Assembly: GCF_046036945.1 (NCBI RefSeq)
Contig: NZ_JBJQOQ010000018.1
Span: forward strand, 34,763-98,762
Length of the DNA: 64,000 nucleotides
From: Brevibacillus_C sp046036945
GTDB taxonomy: Bacteria > Bacillota > Bacilli > Brevibacillales > Brevibacillaceae
Direction of reading: 5' to 3'
A program made the translations under genes and the position numbers. This document shows, piece by piece, positions 26,408 to 33,158 of this stretch. The notes beneath the pieces are model-generated. The model ran no database searches. It was not told the DNA's origin and was given only the letters and a program-made list of their open reading frames with translations. Every line of letters starts with the position of its first letter. Positions within the stretch are counted from its first letter, which is position 1.

Positions 26408-26418
26408 AGTATATCACA
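26408..26418 (-). promoter_or_regulatory. pckA promoter (extended -10) with CcpN-like motif
   Basis: Minus strand TGATATACT gives a TG-extended -10; no good -35 is present. The string AATGTGATATA here matches the B. subtilis CcpN motif TRTGHYATAYW at 9 of 11 positions. CcpN represses pckA in B. subtilis under glycolytic conditions. Confidence 0.45.
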
Positions 26419-26546
26419 TTAAACGAATTAAGCCACATAATTTTGGCCGAAGATGTGAAAAATATTTGAAGACCCGGTTTTCATGCATATTGTTGCCTTG
26501 AAAGCAGAAAATAACCCGCACCGATCACCGAGACAAAGCGTAAAAT

Positions 26547-26586
26547 AACGGGCAGAATGACGGCATTGCCGCACACCCTGCCCGTT
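26547..26586 (-). terminator. Probable terminator of the SCP2 gene
   Basis: AACGGGCAG (26547-26555) pairs with CTGCCCGTT (26578-26586). The minus strand then continues ATTTTACG, a short T run. It is about 80 bases past the stop. Confidence 0.55.
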
Positions 26587-26664
26587 TGTGCCCTCCTGCT
26601 TCCTCTGGACATACCGAAAATCGTTCTGCCCTGCTGCCATCCCCTGATAAAACGATGGACCGCC

Positions 26665-27015
26665 CTACACGCTCTTTGCAGTCAGGCGAAGCAGCGCGTC
26701 CCATTTCAACTGATCGCGCACTGTCCCCCGCAGGGCCACTGCCTCGCGCGCGTAGAGATAGGCAAGCCGATCTCCTGCGAATAGACAGCGCAAATCCCGC
26801 TCCGCCCCGCTTACCAGCAGATCGGCAGCCATATCGGCAGCACCCTGCGTCACATCCACCCTGCCTTGGCAAAACGTAAGAAAGTAGCTGGTCCCGCTGT
26901 CCAAGGCCATTACCTGAACCCGCCGCTCCCAGCCATGTGTCAACGCGGAAAGAAACGCTTTTTGCTCCAACCGTTCGCGAAACGCCTCCAGCAAGGAAAG
27001 AAGCGAACCGACCAT
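26665..27015 (-). CDS. SCP2 sterol-binding-like domain protein
   Basis: A 116-residue single-domain protein of the SCP-2 type: VQVMALDSGTSYFLTFCQGRVDV, a central LLVSGAERDLRCLFAGDRL and the C-terminal LRGTVRDQLKWDALLRL. Such domains bind lipids or other hydrophobic ligands. The frame opens upstream, but GAGGAGG lies seven bases before the ATG at 27015, and the upstream part has no family similarity. It stands alone between pckA and the VOC protein gene. No enzyme activity is expected. Confidence 0.75.
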   Translation of the reverse strand: MVGSLLSLLEAFRERLEQKAFLSALTHGWERRVQVMALDSGTSYFLTFCQGRVDVTQGAADMAADLLVSGAERDLRCLFAGDRLAYLYAREAVALRGTVRDQLKWDALLRLTAKSV

Positions 27016-27213
27016 CTGGCCACCTCCTCGGACTACTTCCTTCCCATTCGCAGACAGGCGGGTCGAATCCTTTGACGAGCAGAGGGAAGTTGTGTCGCTC
27101 ACTGTCAGTGCCGGTAAGAAAGTATCGACACTTTCCTTCAAATAAGAAAAATAACAATTTTATACCGAAAGTGGTTTCAGGCATTTATTTTAGGGGTATG
27201 AAAGAAGGAGAAG

Positions 27214-27250
27214 ACGAAAAACGCCTCCGTTATCGCAGAGCGGAAGCGTT
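27214..27250 (-). terminator. Terminator of the VOC protein gene
   Basis: On the minus strand AACGCTTCCG pairs with CGGAGGCGTT, followed by TTTCGTCTTC. It starts 19 bases past the stop at 27269. Confidence 0.8.
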
Positions 27251-27268
27251 CTGTAGTCTTGATCGCGT

Positions 27269-27661
27269 TCAGGTGTCATCGTTTTCGTCTTTATCCAATC
27301 TGACCTCCAGATGATGCCCATCGGGGGTTTCAAAGTAGAGATTGTAGCTTTGCGGACGCTCAATCGGTCCGCGATAGCAGATGTTTTCTGCTTCCAACTT
27401 ATCAACCAAGTAATCCAGCTCTGCCCGGCTGGCAACAGAAAAAGCGATGTGGTCAACTTGCCCGATACCGTTTTGTCCCTCGCTGCTGTATGGATGCAGG
27501 CCAATCCGGGTTTCCTGACCGACTTGAAAGTAAAGCGGATCTGTTTCCGATACCTGGCTGAGATCAATTGGCACCTCCAGGATCTCCTTAAAAAAAACCG
27601 CTACCTTCATTACATCGCGGCAATTCAGCGCGATGTGATGAACGCGTTGCAAATGAAGCAT
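27269..27661 (-). CDS. VOC-family protein (glyoxalase/bleomycin-resistance fold)
   Basis: A 130-residue vicinal-oxygen-chelate protein with two beta-alpha-beta-beta-beta halves. Probable metal ligands are His in RVHHIALNC, His in QVDHIAFSV and Glu in HHLEVRL, with a further Glu in LYFETPDG. GGAGG lies nine bases before the ATG at 27661 (an ATG at 27667 is only three away). The family includes lactoylglutathione lyases, dioxygenases and thiol-transferases. It is close to the zinc-ribbon gene but has its own terminator. Confidence 0.8.
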   Translation of the reverse strand: MLHLQRVHHIALNCRDVMKVAVFFKEILEVPIDLSQVSETDPLYFQVGQETRIGLHPYSSEGQNGIGQVDHIAFSVASRAELDYLVDKLEAENICYRGPIERPQSYNLYFETPDGHHLEVRLDKDENDDT

Positions 27662-27734
27662 TCGCATAATCCTCCCAATGGCAAGCAATTCTTCGACGAT
27701 TCATTCTGGATGGCTGACAAAAGCTTGTGAGCGA

Positions 27735-28166
27735 TTAGGCGCTCCGCTGTGAGATTTCCTTGCGCTTGTTGTACTGGCGCAAACGCTGGCTCAGTTTGGT
27801 CAGGCGCGCTTTCAGCTGATCCCGCCAATCGCTGTCGTCCAGGTCCTTCGCCACACCCATCAAGTCAAGGGCGATATCAATCTGTTGTTTCAAGACTTCT
27901 GCGTAGTTACCTTCATCAGTCATTGTGCAATTATCGAATAAATGGGGCATATTGTCAATGCTCACGAAATCGCGGAAATCGACTTCCGGAGCGTTATCAC
28001 CTTGAGCGTATTCTACCAGGATCTCAAATTCTCCTTCAATAGCGGGGAGAACTTCCAAACGATTGCAAACAGGGCAGTACATGACTGGCACATTGTGAAC
28101 CAAAGTCTTGTAATGGCGAACGGTACCAAAAGAACCAAGCATGCCTGCGCCACAACAAAAACTCAT
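27735..28166 (-). CDS. Hypothetical protein with YgiT-like zinc-ribbon start
   Basis: A 143-residue protein. The N-terminus has paired cysteines (FCCGAG at 4-5 and MYCPVCNRLEVLP near 30) as in YgiT-type zinc ribbons. The middle is acidic (VEYAQGDNAPEVDF, DNCTMTDEGNY) and the C-terminus is a basic helix. The function is unknown. The ribosome site is GGAGGGAGAG. A TACAAT -10-like element about 70 bases upstream could be its promoter. No toxin gene is adjacent, so a YgiT antitoxin role is unlikely. Confidence 0.7.
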   Translation of the reverse strand: MSFCCGAGMLGSFGTVRHYKTLVHNVPVMYCPVCNRLEVLPAIEGEFEILVEYAQGDNAPEVDFRDFVSIDNMPHLFDNCTMTDEGNYAEVLKQQIDIALDLMGVAKDLDDSDWRDQLKARLTKLSQRLRQYNKRKEISQRSA

Positions 28167-28322
28167 TGACTCTCCCTCCCAGCCGCTATGAGTCTTTACC
28201 TCATTGCGTTTTTTATTGATTGTATCCTACCACGCCCCTTTCTGCCAGGTTAAAAACATACCATTTTATCCAATTGAAACAGGCAGCCGATTACTGCCAT
28301 TCTATCGGAAATCAACCGCCTT

Positions 28323-28444
28323 GACTAGTATTTTTGGACTAGTTCCAACGCAAATATCTTAGAAAACTTGGCTCCGCCGAGCTTTTGGGCGGAGCCTTAG
28401 TTGCACTTATGTCGATAGGGCAAAATTTATAAATTCCTATCGAC
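28323..28444. repeat. Cluster of three perfect inverted repeats, candidate dispersed repeat element
   Basis: In order: ACTAGT-N8-ACTAGT (28324-28343), GGCTCCGCC-N9-GGCGGAGCC (28370-28396) and GTCGATAGG-N16-CCTATCGAC (28411-28444). None of the last two is followed by a T run, so they are not ordinary terminators. The compact array of perfect stems downstream of gcvH looks like a REP-type dispersed intergenic repeat. Confidence 0.5.
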
Positions 28445-28456
28445 CAAAGGAAAAGA

Positions 28457-28472
28457 TCGGACGAATGTCCGA
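28457..28472 (-). terminator. Terminator of gcvH
   Basis: TCGGAC (28457-28462) pairs with GTCCGA (28467-28472); on the minus strand it is followed by TCTTTTCC. It lies 15 bases past the gcvH stop. Confidence 0.6.
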
Positions 28473-28486
28473 CCTCAAAGGATAGC

Positions 28487-28867
28487 TTACTCTTTCACCA
28501 TCGCTGCGTATTTGTCCGCATCCATCAATTTGTCCAACTCGCTCGGATCCGACAACTCGACAACGATCATCCACGCCTTCTCATACGGTGAACTGTTTAC
28601 CAGTTCCGGCTCCGACTCCAATGCCGCATTTACCTCCAACACTTTTCCACTGACAGGAGCGTACAGCTCGGATACCGTCTTTACCGATTCAACACTGCCA
28701 AACGGTTCGTCCTGCTTGATCGTCGCTCCAACTTCCGGCAGCTCCACAAACACGATATCCCCCAGTTCGGATTGTGCGAACGAGGTGATGCCGATGTACA
28801 CTTTATTTCCTTCGACACGCACCCATTCGTGCTCTTCACTGTAACGCAGCTCTTTTGGAAATTCCAT
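28487..28867 (-). CDS. gcvH: Glycine cleavage system H protein
   Basis: A 126-residue GcvH. The lipoyl-lysine is Lys63 in FGSVESVKTVSELYAP, and the EEHEWVR start and LMDADKYAAMVKE end are typical. It carries the aminomethyl group between glycine cleavage enzymes and in Bacilli also hands lipoyl groups to other complexes. GGAGG lies nine bases before the ATG at 28867. gcvP and gcvT are not in the window; as in B. subtilis, gcvH stands apart and near yusI. Confidence 0.96.
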   Translation of the reverse strand: MEFPKELRYSEEHEWVRVEGNKVYIGITSFAQSELGDIVFVELPEVGATIKQDEPFGSVESVKTVSELYAPVSGKVLEVNAALESEPELVNSSPYEKAWMIVVELSDPSELDKLMDADKYAAMVKE

Positions 28868-28925
28868 CTTCGCAATCCTCCTATTCATCCATCAGTCATA
28901 TCCCATAGTATATTGGATAAACGAT

Positions 28926-29378
28926 CTAGGATTCCTCTTGAATCCCCAAAATTCGGTGCAAGCGTTTTTTCACCAGATTCAACCCTTTCTCGCCGGCCTG
29001 GAAGTGGCGAAGCTGAAGGGACTCGTCAAACAGGTAATACGCCGGCACGTACTCGTTTTGGAAGGCATCCGTCGTTGTCATCTGGTTGTCGATGGCGATC
29101 GGATGGATCAGTTCGTACTGTTCGATGGTCTCTTTAATCTTGTTGATGTCGGTGTCCGCCTCGGAACGCGGCATGTGAATCCCTACGACCTGCAGGTTGT
29201 GCTCCGCGTATTTTTCCCGCCACTCGTTGATTTGCGGCAGGGATTCCTTGCACATATGGCAGCTGACAGACCAGAAGTGGACGAGCAGGGGTTTTCCTGC
29301 CAAATCCGCTTTTGACACCTGGCCGTTTACCCATTCCGTAATCCCGGGAAAATCAGGCAACTCTTCGCGTAAGCGCAT
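28926..29378 (-). CDS. Thioredoxin-like (TlpA/ResA-type) protein
   Basis: A 150-residue thioredoxin-fold protein with the redox motif in SVSCHMCKESLPQI (Cys-His-Met-Cys), the inserted helix typical of TlpA/ResA proteins and a cis-Pro in YVPAYYLFD. No signal peptide or membrane anchor is seen, unlike ResA, so it probably acts in the cytoplasm. AAGGGAG lies nine bases before the ATG at 29378; the ATG at 29387 abuts it. It lies between gcvH and the peroxiredoxin gene, all on the minus strand, and may work with the latter as a reductant, though that is inference. Confidence 0.8.
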   Translation of the reverse strand: MRLREELPDFPGITEWVNGQVSKADLAGKPLLVHFWSVSCHMCKESLPQINEWREKYAEHNLQVVGIHMPRSEADTDINKIKETIEQYELIHPIAIDNQMTTTDAFQNEYVPAYYLFDESLQLRHFQAGEKGLNLVKKRLHRILGIQEES

Positions 29379-29420
29379 GAAACACATCTCCCTTCTAATT
29401 ATGTAAAAGAATAAATGAGA

Positions 29421-29459
29421 AAAAAGGACCTAACAGCACTTGGTTAGATCCCTTTTTTG
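29421..29459 (-). terminator. Terminator of the peroxiredoxin gene
   Basis: AAAAAGGACCTAAC pairs with GTTAGATCCCTTTTTT with minor mismatch; T-rich in both directions. It lies 16 bases past the stop at 29476. Confidence 0.85.
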
Positions 29460-29475
29460 TACGTCTGTCCGTTTC

Positions 29476-30024
29476 TTACTTCGCTTCCAGATGTTTGTCG
29501 CCTGGGCGCCAGTTGGCAGCGCAGAGACCGCCCGATTGCAGTGCTTGCAGCACGCGCAGGGTCTCATCAACGGAGCGTCCGATGTTCAGGTCAGTTACTA
29601 CCTGATAGCGGAGAATGCCTTCCGGATCGATGATGAACAGGCCGCGGAATGCAACCCCTTTTTCTTCATCCAGCACGCCGTAGTCGCGAGCGACTGTTTT
29701 CAAGAAGTCGGCAGCGATTGGATAGTTTAATCCGCCAAGACCGTTTTGGTCGCGAGGAGTGTTGATCCAAGCGCGGTGGGAGTGGATCGAGTCGGTGGAA
29801 ACAGCTAAAACGTCCGCATCCAGATCCTTGAAGTCTTCATAAGAATCGCTCAGTGCAATGATCTCCGTCGGGCAAACGAAAGTAAAGTCGGCCGGATAGA
29901 AGAACAAGACCAACCATTTTCCGCGGTAGTCGGACAGGGATACTTTTCCGAAGTCCTTACCGTTGCCAAGAGCGGTTTCCATTGTAAAGTCAGGTGCGGG
30001 CAAACCAACCAAACGTTGTGCCAT
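29476..30024 (-). CDS. ykuU: Typical 2-Cys peroxiredoxin (YkuU-like)
   Basis: A 182-residue AhpC/TSA peroxiredoxin. The peroxidatic Cys51 is in DFTFVCPTE and the resolving Cys168 in SGGLCAANW. It closely follows B. subtilis YkuU in sequence and length. It reduces hydrogen peroxide and organic peroxides. The frame opens upstream, but GGAGG lies eight bases before the ATG at 30024. The promoter (30059-30088) overlaps a PerR-like box, so peroxide induction is likely. It is monocistronic with a strong terminator. Confidence 0.95.
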   Translation of the reverse strand: MAQRLVGLPAPDFTMETALGNGKDFGKVSLSDYRGKWLVLFFYPADFTFVCPTEIIALSDSYEDFKDLDADVLAVSTDSIHSHRAWINTPRDQNGLGGLNYPIAADFLKTVARDYGVLDEEKGVAFRGLFIIDPEGILRYQVVTDLNIGRSVDETLRVLQALQSGGLCAANWRPGDKHLEAK

Positions 30025-30058
30025 GTAAATGACCTCCTCTAAACTTAAGTACAGAGAT

Positions 30059-30093
30059 ATCATAACAAACAAGCCTATTTATAGTCAATATAA
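30059..30093 (-). promoter_or_regulatory. Peroxiredoxin promoter with PerR-like box
   Basis: Minus strand TTGACT (30083-30088), 18 bases, TATGAT (30059-30064). The string TTATAGTCAATATAA (30079-30093, plus strand) matches the PerR consensus TTATAATNATTATAA at 12 of 14 defined positions and covers the -35. Confidence 0.65.
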
Positions 30094-30112
30094 AGTAGGA
30101 ATCATTTTCAAT

Positions 30113-30151
30113 AAAAAAACCTTCTATCGAGGCCCCTGGCAGAAGCAGGTT
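30113..30151 (-). terminator. Terminator of yusI
   Basis: On the minus strand AACC-TG-CTTCT pairs with AGAAGGTT (two-base bulge), followed by TTTTTTATTG. It lies about 60 bases past the yusI stop. Confidence 0.65.
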
Positions 30152-30209
30152 CTTCTCGTCACCTCTATCATCATACCCGCAAGGCTTTTGTTTTATTCAT
30201 AAAATCTGC

Positions 30210-30569
30210 CTAGTGCTGACGCCAAATTTCCATCTCCGGCTCTTTAAATCCGACGGTAACGCGCTGACCGTCCGTGATCAGCGGCCGTTTCAACAGCTTT
30301 CCGTGAGAGGCCAAGAGCTCCAGCATCTCTTCTTCGCTCATCTGCGGCAGGCGTTCCTTCACGTTCAGCTCCCGGTACAGCTGGCCGCTGGTATTGAAAA
30401 ACTTCTTCAAGTCCAGGCCGCTGTTCTGCCACATCCGGCGCAGTTCATCCTTGCTTGGCGGCTGCTCCACGATGGGGATTTCCGTAAAGTCCACACCGGC
30501 GTTTCGCAGCCACTGTTTGGCCTTCCGGCACGTGCCGCATTTATCGTACAGATACGCTTTGATCGTCAT
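30210..30569 (-). CDS. yusI: ArsC/Spx-family thioredoxin-fold protein (YusI-like)
   Basis: A 119-residue ArsC-family protein (B. subtilis YusI is 118) with a Cys11-x-x-Cys14 motif (YDKCGTCRKAK) and the family end motif RPLITDGQRVTVGF. It lacks the RPS motif and C-terminal helix needed for RNA polymerase binding by Spx, so a reductase-type role is more likely than gene regulation. In B. subtilis yusI is also near gcvH. It follows the DUF2797 gene by 31 bases on the same strand and may share its promoter. Confidence 0.88.
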   Translation of the reverse strand: MTIKAYLYDKCGTCRKAKQWLRNAGVDFTEIPIVEQPPSKDELRRMWQNSGLDLKKFFNTSGQLYRELNVKERLPQMSEEEMLELLASHGKLLKRPLITDGQRVTVGFKEPEMEIWRQH

Positions 30570-30600
30570 GGTTTGTCTCCCTGCCTCCCGTTGCCAATTC

Positions 30601-31401
30601 TTACGCAGATACGCGAATCTGATATCCGGCGTGTTTGCGAGTGTGAAACACCCCGGTATCCAGGATCAGATACTGGGCTTTCATCCCGATTAACTTGCCC
30701 CCTACCGTCTCCTGCTTGTCCAGCGATAGGGAGGTAATTTTCTCCAGGCTGTCCAAAATCGGATAGGTAATGTCGACCCATTCGTCTTCCCGCAGACGGA
30801 ACGGCTTAAACTCTTCGGGGAAGTAGCTGTACACTTCGTCACGAATCGCCAGCAGGTCTACCTCGGTTACCTCTCCCTTAAGCATTTTTCGCCAATTGGT
30901 CTTGTCCGGGAGGTACTGGCTGAGGTGGAACTCCAGCTCCCCGGCCATCCGCCTGGTCGGCAGCTCGGCGATGGGAATGGCGCGAATCGCCCCCTGGTCT
31001 ACCCAGCGCTTCAACTCGTTGTGCTTCCGGGTCAACCCTACCTTGACGTCGCTGGACATCGCCAGGTAGACGTAGTGTGGGATCATGCAGTGCGCTTCGC
31101 CGAAGCTGGCGTCGCGGCAGGTGCCTTGGTCAAAGTGGCATTCGTGCGGCTTGACGATACACAGATCGTTTTCCGGCAGTTTGGTGAAGCAGGGGTAGCA
31201 GTACCCGCTGTTAAATGTCTTGTTCGTTTTGCGCCCGCATGCGATACAATTCTTCTCACCCAAATATGTAAGCGTCAGCTCTTCTCCCAACAGCTCATTC
31301 AGCGGAAGTTTTGTTTCTTCTATTTTAAGATAGTATTCAACCGGGTTGTCCTTCCCGTGATAATCGTGAACCAAACCGTGCAGCAATCCGTTGATCTCCA
31401 C
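30601..31401 (-). CDS. DUF2797 family protein
   Basis: A 266-residue DUF2797 protein. It has two Cys pairs forming a zinc-ribbon-like site (CIACGRKTNK, GYCYPC), a further Cys/His-rich block (CHFDQGTCRD, HCMIPHYVYLA), and the GIY-YIG-like stretch VYLAMSSDVKVGLTR. The function is unknown. The frame continues to 31533, but AAGGGAG lies eight bases before the GTG at 31401, and the upstream codons contain a -10-like TGGTACAAT, so the gene is started here. It is followed by yusI. Confidence 0.8.
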   Translation of the reverse strand: MEINGLLHGLVHDYHGKDNPVEYYLKIEETKLPLNELLGEELTLTYLGEKNCIACGRKTNKTFNSGYCYPCFTKLPENDLCIVKPHECHFDQGTCRDASFGEAHCMIPHYVYLAMSSDVKVGLTRKHNELKRWVDQGAIRAIPIAELPTRRMAGELEFHLSQYLPDKTNWRKMLKGEVTEVDLLAIRDEVYSYFPEEFKPFRLREDEWVDITYPILDSLEKITSLSLDKQETVGGKLIGMKAQYLILDTGVFHTRKHAGYQIRVSA

Positions 31402-31432
31402 GCTACTCTCTCCCTTCGCTTTCACTACATCC

Positions 31433-31441
31433 ATTGTACCA
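31433..31441 (-). promoter_or_regulatory. Extended -10 element before the DUF2797 gene
   Basis: TG-G-TACAAT on the minus strand, 32 bases before the GTG start. No -35 at a proper distance was found. Confidence 0.4.
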
Positions 31442-31556
31442 TAACCGTCCGATTCGTTTGTCAGAAATTGCCCCATGAGCAAGCAGCAGCAGAAGCATGA
31501 AATCCAGGACGGCGGTGAAGCTAAAAGGGACATTTCGCGGAAAGGAGTGACACACC

Positions 31557-32249
31557 TTGAAGCGTCTCTTGATCTGTGCCTCTTTGATCGCTTCAGTCTG
31601 CCTGCATGCCGCCGTTGGATTCGCCGACAGCGGGATCGGCAATCCCATCCACCGGATTGACACGAAAAAGAAAGTCGTCGCGCTGACTTTCGATGACGGA
31701 CCCGATCCCTATTACACGCCGCTCATTTTAAAAATGCTGCAAAAAAACGGCGTGCCCGCCACTTTCTTCGTCCTCGGCTCCGAAGTGGACAAATACCCCA
31801 AGATCGCCAAAAGAATCAGGGCGGCCGGTCACGAGATCGGCAACCACGGCTACTATCATCACGATCTGAACCGGGCGACGGAACAGGAGATTTACGACGA
31901 CATCAAGCGGGCGGAAAAATCCATCCTGAAAACGACCGGCGTCCTCTGCCAGTATTACCGTCCGGCGGGCGGAGTTTTGACGCACGACGTCCGCAGCGCT
32001 GTTCAATTGACCGGCTACGACCTGATCCTCTGGTCGGTAGACCCCCGTGATTGGTCGCTGCGGCGCACGGCTGCCGTGATCGCCGACAGCGTAAAGAACA
32101 ACGTCGCCCTTGGCGATATCGTGCTGTTCCACGACGGCGGCCGCAACCAAAAGCAGACGTTGGCCGCCCTGCAGGACTTGATCGCCGACCTGCGCTCCAA
32201 AGGATACCGCTTCGTGACGGTCAGCCAGCTGCTGGAGCAAGGACTGTAA
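31557..32249 (+). CDS. Polysaccharide deacetylase (NodB/PdaA-like), secreted
   Basis: A 230-residue carbohydrate esterase family 4 protein. A signal peptide (about 1-24, ending HAAVGFADS) is followed by a NodB domain with TFDDGPDPYYT (base Asp and metal Asp), GNHGYYHHD (metal His residues), YYRPAGG, LWSVDPRDW and LFHDGG (acid/base His). It removes acetyl groups from cell-wall glycans outside the membrane. The start is a TTG nine bases after AAAGGAG. A terminator follows twelve bases after the stop. The position between housekeeping genes gives no hint of the exact glycan. Confidence 0.9.
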   Translation: MKRLLICASLIASVCLHAAVGFADSGIGNPIHRIDTKKKVVALTFDDGPDPYYTPLILKMLQKNGVPATFFVLGSEVDKYPKIAKRIRAAGHEIGNHGYYHHDLNRATEQEIYDDIKRAEKSILKTTGVLCQYYRPAGGVLTHDVRSAVQLTGYDLILWSVDPRDWSLRRTAAVIADSVKNNVALGDIVLFHDGGRNQKQTLAALQDLIADLRSKGYRFVTVSQLLEQGL

Positions 32250-32260
32250 TTCAAGAACGG

Positions 32261-32290
32261 GAGTAAATGGGAATCCATTTACTCTTTTAT
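32261..32290 (+). terminator. Terminator of the polysaccharide deacetylase gene
   Basis: GAGTAAATGG (32261-32270), GAAT loop, CCATTTACTC (32275-32284), then TTTTATT. Confidence 0.9.
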
Positions 32291-32336
32291 TACAACTCAT
32301 ATTCACAAATAATTCACACTATTCATATACATCCAG

Positions 32337-32365
32337 TTGAATTCCATATATTTACAAGGTAATAT
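32337..32365 (+). promoter_or_regulatory. Sigma-A promoter of the small membrane protein gene
   Basis: TTGAAT (32337-32342), 17 bases, TAATAT (32360-32365). Expected start of transcription is about 32372, just before the leader hairpins. Confidence 0.6.
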
Positions 32366-32392
32366 TAGGATAAAAAGGTTATGTATACTTAA

Positions 32393-32438
32393 GGGTAGGA
32401 CATCTTTTGTCCTACCCCAAATACGTATAGGTTTGGGG
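32393..32438 (+). promoter_or_regulatory. Leader with two overlapping, mutually exclusive hairpins covering the ribosome site
   Basis: Hairpin 1: GGGTAGGAC (32393-32401) with GTCCTACCC (32409-32417), nine perfect pairs. Hairpin 2: CCCCAAA (32415-32421) with TTTGGGG (32432-32438), seven perfect pairs, and its right arm is the Shine-Dalgarno GGGG of the next gene. The arms share 32415-32417, so both cannot form fully together. This is the layout of a translational switch. Confidence 0.55.
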
Positions 32439-32446
32439 TGAAAAAA

Positions 32447-32782
32447 ATGCCAATGGAATCTGAAGTATTCTGGTATTTAGTAGCAGGTGCAGGCTTCGTT
32501 TTAACAATTTCATTTATCGTGATAATGGGATTATGGAAAATAACCAAAAATAAAACTTACATCTGGTTTATAGCCCACCTTATTTCTCTATCGTGTGGAA
32601 TCTACCTATTTTTAACGCTTATAAGACCTCAAAGCAGTTCAATAGGAATGATCTCGGAATTTAATTCCGGGCGTATCGGTGCAGCAGGAATTCTGTGGGC
32701 TATTAGTATGGGATGCATGCTAAAAGGCATATGGGATTTACATTATCAGAAAAGCACGAAAGATAACCATACAATCACCTAG
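32447..32782 (+). CDS. Small membrane protein, unknown function
   Basis: A 111-residue protein with three membrane segments (about 8-28, 38-56 and 77-95) and a short hydrophilic tail. No family was recognised. GGGG at 32435-32438 is eight bases before the ATG at 32447. Its DNA, and the flanks from 32.3 to 33.1 kb, are much richer in A and T than the neighbouring genes, which suggests transfer. The leader contains a pair of alternative hairpins that can hide the ribosome site, so expression is probably controlled at translation. Confidence 0.6.
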   Translation: MPMESEVFWYLVAGAGFVLTISFIVIMGLWKITKNKTYIWFIAHLISLSCGIYLFLTLIRPQSSSIGMISEFNSGRIGAAGILWAISMGCMLKGIWDLHYQKSTKDNHTIT

Positions 32783-33158
32783 ATGAATAGGAAAGGCCTT
32801 CGAAGTTCCATTAACTCTGGGGCGGCTTTGCCTTTTTCTCTTTCATTTTCGTTTTTAAGATCATAAACGCACTATTAATGACAATGACAAGGTTTAGCAC
32901 TAACCGAACCTTATTATAGAGAAAACGACCAAATTTTGAAATTCATTCCAAGGAAACATTCCCTTATCTAAATCTGAGCCGATCGTGTAGTACAGCAAAA
33001 ACTCGGCAAAAGAACTGATTAAGAACAAACAGGATTGCAAATAAAGCCATTTTCATCCCATCCTTCGGTATTCCTCTTTTGCCCGACGTTCTATTCTAGA
33101 GCCGATTACAAAAAATGCTGCCCCAAGTAATGATGCGTACATCAGGGCAGCTCTTATC
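32783..33158. other. AT-rich intergenic region with decayed small ORFs, 376 bases
   Basis: A weak hairpin (AAAGGC with GCCTTT, 32791-32836) may end the small membrane protein gene. On the minus strand a 29-codon frame ends in RIERRAKEEYRRMG (about 33147-33061), overlapped by ATGA with a 30-codon hydrophobic frame. A different frame continues with FAEFLLYYTIGSDLDKG and stops at 32900. Together they read like a small membrane-protein operon broken by frameshifts. Nothing here is clearly expressed. Confidence 0.4.

Larger units (their letters stand above)
26344..26664. other. Intergenic region upstream of pckA, 321 bases
   Basis: Holds the pckA promoter (26408-26416), a TCACA-CAA-TGTGA inverted repeat at 26368-26380 between promoter and gene, and the SCP2-gene terminator (26547-26586). 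No further gene is seen; the open frames here lack ribosome sites. Confidence 0.6.
28167..28486. other. Intergenic region with a chain of hairpins, 320 bases
   Basis: From 28167 to 28320 it is ordinary A/T-rich upstream sequence of the zinc-ribbon gene. From 28323 to 28472 it holds four hairpins in a row, described separately. No open frame with a ribosome site is seen. Confidence 0.6.

Noticed and set aside
27735..28166. A toxin-antitoxin pair with a YgiT-type antitoxin
   Set aside because: The Cys pairs recall YgiT, but no HTH follows and no toxin gene is adjacent.
30210..30569. Annotating the ArsC-family protein as Spx
   Set aside because: The CxxC is shared, but the polymerase-contact features of Spx are missing; YusI fits better in sequence and length.
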